From: Micropruina sonneratiae | GTDB lineage: Bacteria; Actinomycetota; Actinomycetes; Propionibacteriales; Propionibacteriaceae | DNA length: 64,000 nt | Direction: 5' to 3' | NCBI RefSeq assembly: GCF_025972045.1 | Contig: NZ_JAPDHX010000007.1 | Coordinates: forward strand, 1 to 64,000 | Shown here: in pieces, positions 60,711 through 64,000 of the stretch | Numbering within the stretch: position 1 is the stretch's first letter | Layout of the letters: each line of letters begins with the position of its first letter | The notes under the pieces: generated by a model | Databases searched by the model: none | Told to the model about the DNA's origin: nothing | Seen by the model: only the letters and a program-made list of their open reading frames with translations | Translations under genes and position numbers: made by a program

Positions 60711-61340
60711 GTGAGTTCCGCCCTACGCACGCTCAGCGTCCCCCTCGCCGACGCGATCCTCACCGGGACTGCCCGGTCGTCGCTGCGTGAGCAGCTGCAG
60801 TCGCTGCTGGACGAGATCGCCCGCCTGGCGGTCGAGCCCCGCGACGGTTTCGTCGTCCAGTTCGGCTGGTCGCCGGTGATCCTGCGCGCCCGGCCGGACG
60901 GCTATGCGCTGGTGGCCCGCGACTACGCCGCCGACCCCAACACCGACACCGACGACCTGTCGCTGGTGCTGTGGCTGGCCCAGGCCCTGATCGCCGTGCC
61001 CGAACGCGCCGGCCTGCAACCGCAGCAGGTGCGCGACAGCGACGCCGTCATCGCCGTGCCGGGGGTACTGCAGGCGGGCCGGGTCACGATGACCCGCGGC
61101 ACGGCCGGCGACGAGGGCGACTCGGGCTGGCTGCTCGAGGCCGACCCGCTGCCGGCCGATCGGGGATACCTGCCGACGCAACTCGTCCGGTTGCAGACCT
61201 GGCAGCTGCTGCGCGGCCACGTGCACGCCGCTCGCGCGCTGGCCCTGCCCGAGGGTTCCCGCGCCGTCATCGGCCCGGACGGCATCCGCGAGGTGCAGCG
61301 GCTCGCAGACGAGACGGTGCTCACCACCGGACCCTTCTGA
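60711..61340 (+). CDS. Hypothetical protein, 209 residues
   Basis: A soluble protein starting GTG at 60711. It is rich in Leu/Ala/Asp, with FVVQFGWSPVILRARPDGYALVARDY and LVLWLAQALIAVPERAGLQP as the most conserved-looking parts. No catalytic motif is visible, and I do not recognise the family. It starts 28 bp after the HAD gene and ends before the trxB promoter, so it could belong to either group. Confidence 0.6.
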   Translation: MSSALRTLSVPLADAILTGTARSSLREQLQSLLDEIARLAVEPRDGFVVQFGWSPVILRARPDGYALVARDYAADPNTDTDDLSLVLWLAQALIAVPERAGLQPQQVRDSDAVIAVPGVLQAGRVTMTRGTAGDEGDSGWLLEADPLPADRGYLPTQLVRLQTWQLLRGHVHAARALALPEGSRAVIGPDGIREVQRLADETVLTTGPF

Positions 61341-61433
61341 GCAGCCGGGAATAGTCACCGCGGCCTGCTGGTTCTGACCGACACAGGAGCCGACCGGTAG
61401 GCTGTCGGCGTCCGTTCTCACACGAGGTAGTGC

Positions 61434-62402
61434 ATGTCCGAAGTTCGCGAAGTCATCATCATCGGGTCGGGTCCCTCCGGCTACACCGCTGCCATCTACG
61501 CCGCGCGGGCCGATCTCAAGCCGCTCGTGTTCGAAGGTGCCCTGGAGGCCGGCGGGGCGCTGATGAACACCACCGAGGTGGAGAACTTCCCCGGTTTCCC
61601 CGAGGGCATCATGGGGCCGGACCTGATGCAGAACCTGCGGACGCAGGCCGAACGCTTCGGCGCCGAGATCATCACCGACGACATCGTCGAGGCGGACCTG
61701 ACCGGGGTGGTGAAGTCCGTCACCGACTCCGAGGGCACGGTGCACCGGGCGAAGTCGGTCATCCTGGCGATGGGGTCGGGCTACCGCCGGCTCGGGCTGG
61801 CCGGTGAGGACGTCTTCTCCGGACGCGGGGTGAGCTGGTGCGCCACCTGCGACGGCTTCTTCTTCCGCGACAAGGACATCGCCGTGATCGGCGGCGGCGA
61901 CTCCGCGCTCGAGGAGGCTACCTTCCTGTCCCGGTTCGCTTCGTCGGTGACCGTGGTGCACCGCCGCGAAGAGTTGCGGGCGTCCAAGATCATGATCGCC
62001 CGGGCCGAGGCCGACCCGAAGATCTCCTTCGCCTGGAACTCGACCGTTGTGTCGATGAACGGCGACCAGTCGCTGTCGTCGCTGACCCTGGCCGACACCG
62101 TTACCGGCGAACAGCGCGAGCTGGCGGTTCAGGGCTGCTTCATCGCGATCGGGCATGACCCGCGCTCGCAACTGGTGGCCGGACAGGTGGAGCTGGACGC
62201 CGCGGGCTACGTGCTCGTACAGCCGGGGTCGACCGCGACCAACCTGACCGGCGTCTTCGCCGCCGGCGACCTCGTCGACCACACCTACCGGCAGGCGATC
62301 ACCGCCGCCGGAACCGGCTGCTCGGCGGCTCTGGACGCCGAACGCTACCTCGCCGACATCTCCGACCTGACCGAGCTGTCGGAGCTCGAAGCCATCGTCT
62401 GA
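61434..62402 (+). CDS. trxB: Thioredoxin reductase
   Basis: A 322-residue flavoprotein that reduces thioredoxin with NADPH. FAD site: [19 protein letters not shown]. Redox cysteines: CATC (Cys136 and Cys139). NADPH site: [12 protein letters not shown]. The C-terminal [23 protein letters not shown] is the second FAD motif. TAGGCT at 61397 is a likely -10 element. It is followed by trxA, as in mycobacteria, and closes the origin-proximal block begun by pcnA. Confidence 0.97.
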   Translation: MSEVREVIIIGSGPSGYTAAIYAARADLKPLVFEGALEAGGALMNTTEVENFPGFPEGIMGPDLMQNLRTQAERFGAEIITDDIVEADLTGVVKSVTDSEGTVHRAKSVILAMGSGYRRLGLAGEDVFSGRGVSWCATCDGFFFRDKDIAVIGGGDSALEEATFLSRFASSVTVVHRREELRASKIMIARAEADPKISFAWNSTVVSMNGDQSLSSLTLADTVTGEQRELAVQGCFIAIGHDPRSQLVAGQVELDAAGYVLVQPGSTATNLTGVFAAGDLVDHTYRQAITAAGTGCSAALDAERYLADISDLTELSELEAIV

Positions 62403-62439
62403 GCCGAACATCCCCCGACACCTCAAGGAGGCAGCCCCC

Positions 62440-62763
62440 GTGGCCGAAGTCACCGCCGTCACCGACGACACCTTCAACTCGCTGGTCCTCAGGGCCGACA
62501 AGCCGGTCCTGGTCGACTACTGGGCCGACTGGTGCGCACCGTGCCGCCAGATCTCGCCCATCATCGACGAGTTGGCCGGCGAGTTCGGCGACAAGCTCGA
62601 CTTCTACAAGCTCGACACCAACACCAACCCTCGGGTGCCGACCGAGCAGGGTGTGCTGGGGTTGCCGACCATTCAGATCTTCAGCGCCGGTCAGGTGGTC
62701 AAGTCGTTCACCGGCGGCAAGACCAAGGCGGCGCTGATCAGGGCGATCGAAGAGTTCATCTGA
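62440..62763 (+). CDS. trxA: Thioredoxin
   Basis: A 107-residue thioredoxin. The active site is WADWCAPC with Cys32 and Cys35, cis-Pro is in LGLPTIQIF, and the GTG start at 62440 has AAGGAGG upstream. It shares an operon with trxB (37 bp between). Its last bases overlap the convergent GNAT-like gene by eight bases. Confidence 0.97.
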   Translation: MAEVTAVTDDTFNSLVLRADKPVLVDYWADWCAPCRQISPIIDELAGEFGDKLDFYKLDTNTNPRVPTEQGVLGLPTIQIFSAGQVVKSFTGGKTKAALIRAIEEFI

Positions 62764-63295
62764 TCGACTGACGCCGGGCCGGCTCGGGTGGTCCGACCGG
62801 CCTGATCGTCTGCACCAACGCGCCCAGCCGGTCCAGCACCGACGGTTTGGGCACCTTCACGGTGGTCACCAGGTCGAGTCGCCACAGCCCCGGCGCGCGC
62901 ATCGGGGTGAACCCGGTGGCGTCGAGAAAGCCGGGCGGCAGTGACGCGCAGCCACCTCCGGCGTCCGAACCCGCCAGCACCGCGGCCACCCTGGGTCGCA
63001 GCAGTGCCGCGGCGACGGCCCGCACCAGTTCACGGCCCACTCCCCTGCCGGTCCGGTCGGGTCTCACCCAGCCGGCCCCGACCAGCGCCACCGTGCCCTG
63101 CGGATCCCCCGACGCCGCGGCCGACAGCAGCAGCAGCCCGGATACCCCCGCGGCGTCACGAGCCGCCGCGCCGCACAGCCCCCAGGCCGCCTGCGCGGCC
63201 ACCATGCCCGCCTCGTCGATCGGCATCGCCCGCCCGCACCACGGACAGGCCAGGTCACGGACCATGCCAGGCGAGACCAGTTCGACGCCGTCCAC
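62756..63295 (-). CDS. GNAT-like acetyltransferase
   Basis: A 179-residue protein. The middle part (VALVGAGWVRPDRTGRGVGRELVRAVAAAL) has the acetyl-CoA loop pattern R-x-x-G-x-G/A, and the C-terminal PPGFLDATGFTPMRAPGLWRLDL resembles the last strands of the GNAT fold. Cysteines in ACPWCGRAM near the N-terminus may bind zinc, which is unusual. It converges on trxA. Substrate unknown. Confidence 0.68.
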   Translation of the reverse strand: MDGVELVSPGMVRDLACPWCGRAMPIDEAGMVAAQAAWGLCGAAARDAAGVSGLLLLSAAASGDPQGTVALVGAGWVRPDRTGRGVGRELVRAVAAALLRPRVAAVLAGSDAGGGCASLPPGFLDATGFTPMRAPGLWRLDLVTTVKVPKPSVLDRLGALVQTIRPVGPPEPARRQSIR

Positions 63296-63365
63296 CGTTC
63301 CTCCTGCCCTGCGGCCCGCCGTGCCGCGGGCAGTTTCATCTTAGGCACCTGGCTAAGCTGGACCG

Positions 63366-64000
63366 GTGAGCCTGCCGGAACCCGTTCAACGTCGTGACAC
63401 GGTGCTCGATCCGTGGATCGACACCTACGCCGAACGCACCCACGGGCTCACCGTGTCCGCCGTCCGGGCCCTGTTCTCGGTGGCCAACCGCCCCGAAGTC
63501 GTGTCGCTGGCGGGCGGCATGCCGAACATCGCCGACCTTCCCCGCGAGGCGATCGGCGAAGCCATGGCGAGCCTCATTCGCGAGCGTGGCACCCAGGCCA
63601 TGCAGTACGGCTCGGGTCAGGGCGAGCCGTTCATGCGCGAGCGGATCACCGAGGTGATGGCCGAAGAGGCGATCAGCGCCCACCCCGACGACATCGTGGT
63701 GAGTTGCGGCTCGCAGCAGGCGCTCGACCTGGTCACCCGGGTGTTCTGCGACCCCGGTGACGTGATCCTGGCCGAGGCGCCGTCCTACGTGGGCGCGATC
63801 GGCACCTTCCGCGCCTACCAGGTCCAGATCGTGCACGTCGCGATGGACGAGTTCGGCATCATCCCCGAAGCGCTGCGCGAGGCGATGGCGGCGTGCAAGG
63901 CGGCCGGCCGCCGGGTGAAGTTCCTCTACACCATTCCCAACTTCCAGAACCCGACCGGGGTGACCCAGACCCTGCAGCGGCGCCGCGAACTCATCGAGAT
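63366..64000 (+). CDS. PLP-dependent aminotransferase (partial)
   Basis: The first 211 residues of a class I aminotransferase of the MocR/AAT-like branch (LTVSAVRALFSVANRPEVVSLAGGMPNIADLP, then MQYGSGQGEPFMRERITEVM and AEAPSYVGAIGTFRAY). FLYTIPNFQNPTGVT contains the conserved Asn-Pro that contacts PLP. The gene runs off the window. GTG start at 63366; TAAGCT lies nine bases upstream, so the transcript may be leaderless. Confidence 0.85.
   Translation, partial: MSLPEPVQRRDTVLDPWIDTYAERTHGLTVSAVRALFSVANRPEVVSLAGGMPNIADLPREAIGEAMASLIRERGTQAMQYGSGQGEPFMRERITEVMAEEAISAHPDDIVVSCGSQQALDLVTRVFCDPGDVILAEAPSYVGAIGTFRAYQVQIVHVAMDEFGIIPEALREAMAACKAAGRRVKFLYTIPNFQNPTGVTQTLQRRRELIE

Overview
The window is high-GC, densely coded DNA from an actinobacterium. 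GTG starts are common, ATGA stop/start overlaps are frequent, and several genes look leaderless. From about 29.2 kb the order is pcnA / DUF6049-like protein / murJ fused to a pseudokinase / sigM, and trxB-trxA follow near 61.4 kb. This is the origin-proximal order known from Mycobacterium tuberculosis (Rv3907c-Rv3914). The mix of glpABC, dhaK/dhaL, a tad pilus locus and aerobic genes suggests Propionibacteriales/Propionibacteriaceae; that placement is inference.

Layout. 0-5.4 kb: thrC, an M3 peptidase, an unlisted 45-residue gene, a LacI regulator with palindromic operator candidates, and a rhodanese. 5.4-15.5 kb: a small hypothetical, an M20 peptidase, a receptor-type Ser/Thr kinase with a lipoprotein, a GH13 branching-enzyme-like protein, an APC permease with a universal stress protein, a decayed LacI gene, and pdxH. 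15.5-26.3 kb: a minus-strand tad (Flp pilus) locus reading SAF/CpaB-like, TadZ-like, TadA, TadB, TadC, Flp-like pilin, two TadE-like proteins and a LysM/BTAD membrane protein. tadA is split inside its Walker A motif by a 2,270-bp element that carries a large serine recombinase. Attachment-site geometry can be read directly: 15-bp inverted arms lie 11 bp from a TG crossover on each side. Removing the element restores a 490-codon reading frame and a perfect P-loop.

26.3-29.2 kb: two DnaA-box matches, then an NrtR-like NUDIX regulator divergent from an SPFH protein and an NAD-kinase-like protein, with two identical-pattern palindromes between them. 29.2-37.4 kb: the pcnA-murJ-sigM core.

37.4-60.7 kb: about 24 kb separates sigM from trxB; in M. 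tuberculosis these are almost adjacent. It holds a cupin regulator, a DUF1028 protein and a dipeptide/oligopeptide ABC transporter whose permease and ATPase genes are flanked by inverted copies of a 32-bp REP-like palindrome. Next comes glycerol and dihydroxyacetone metabolism: glpF and glpK for uptake and phosphorylation, dhaL/dhaK, a SorC regulator with a DUF4185-like protein, glpABC for respiratory glycerol-3-phosphate oxidation, and an NAD-dependent glycerol-3-phosphate dehydrogenase-like gene. Last is a DeoR regulator beside an RpiB-family isomerase, an unrecognised multi-pass membrane protein and an HAD-IIA phosphatase, which look like one uncharacterised sugar-phosphate unit. 60.7-64 kb: a hypothetical, trxB, trxA, a GNAT-like protein and the start of an aminotransferase. 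I saw no rRNA, tRNA or CRISPR array.
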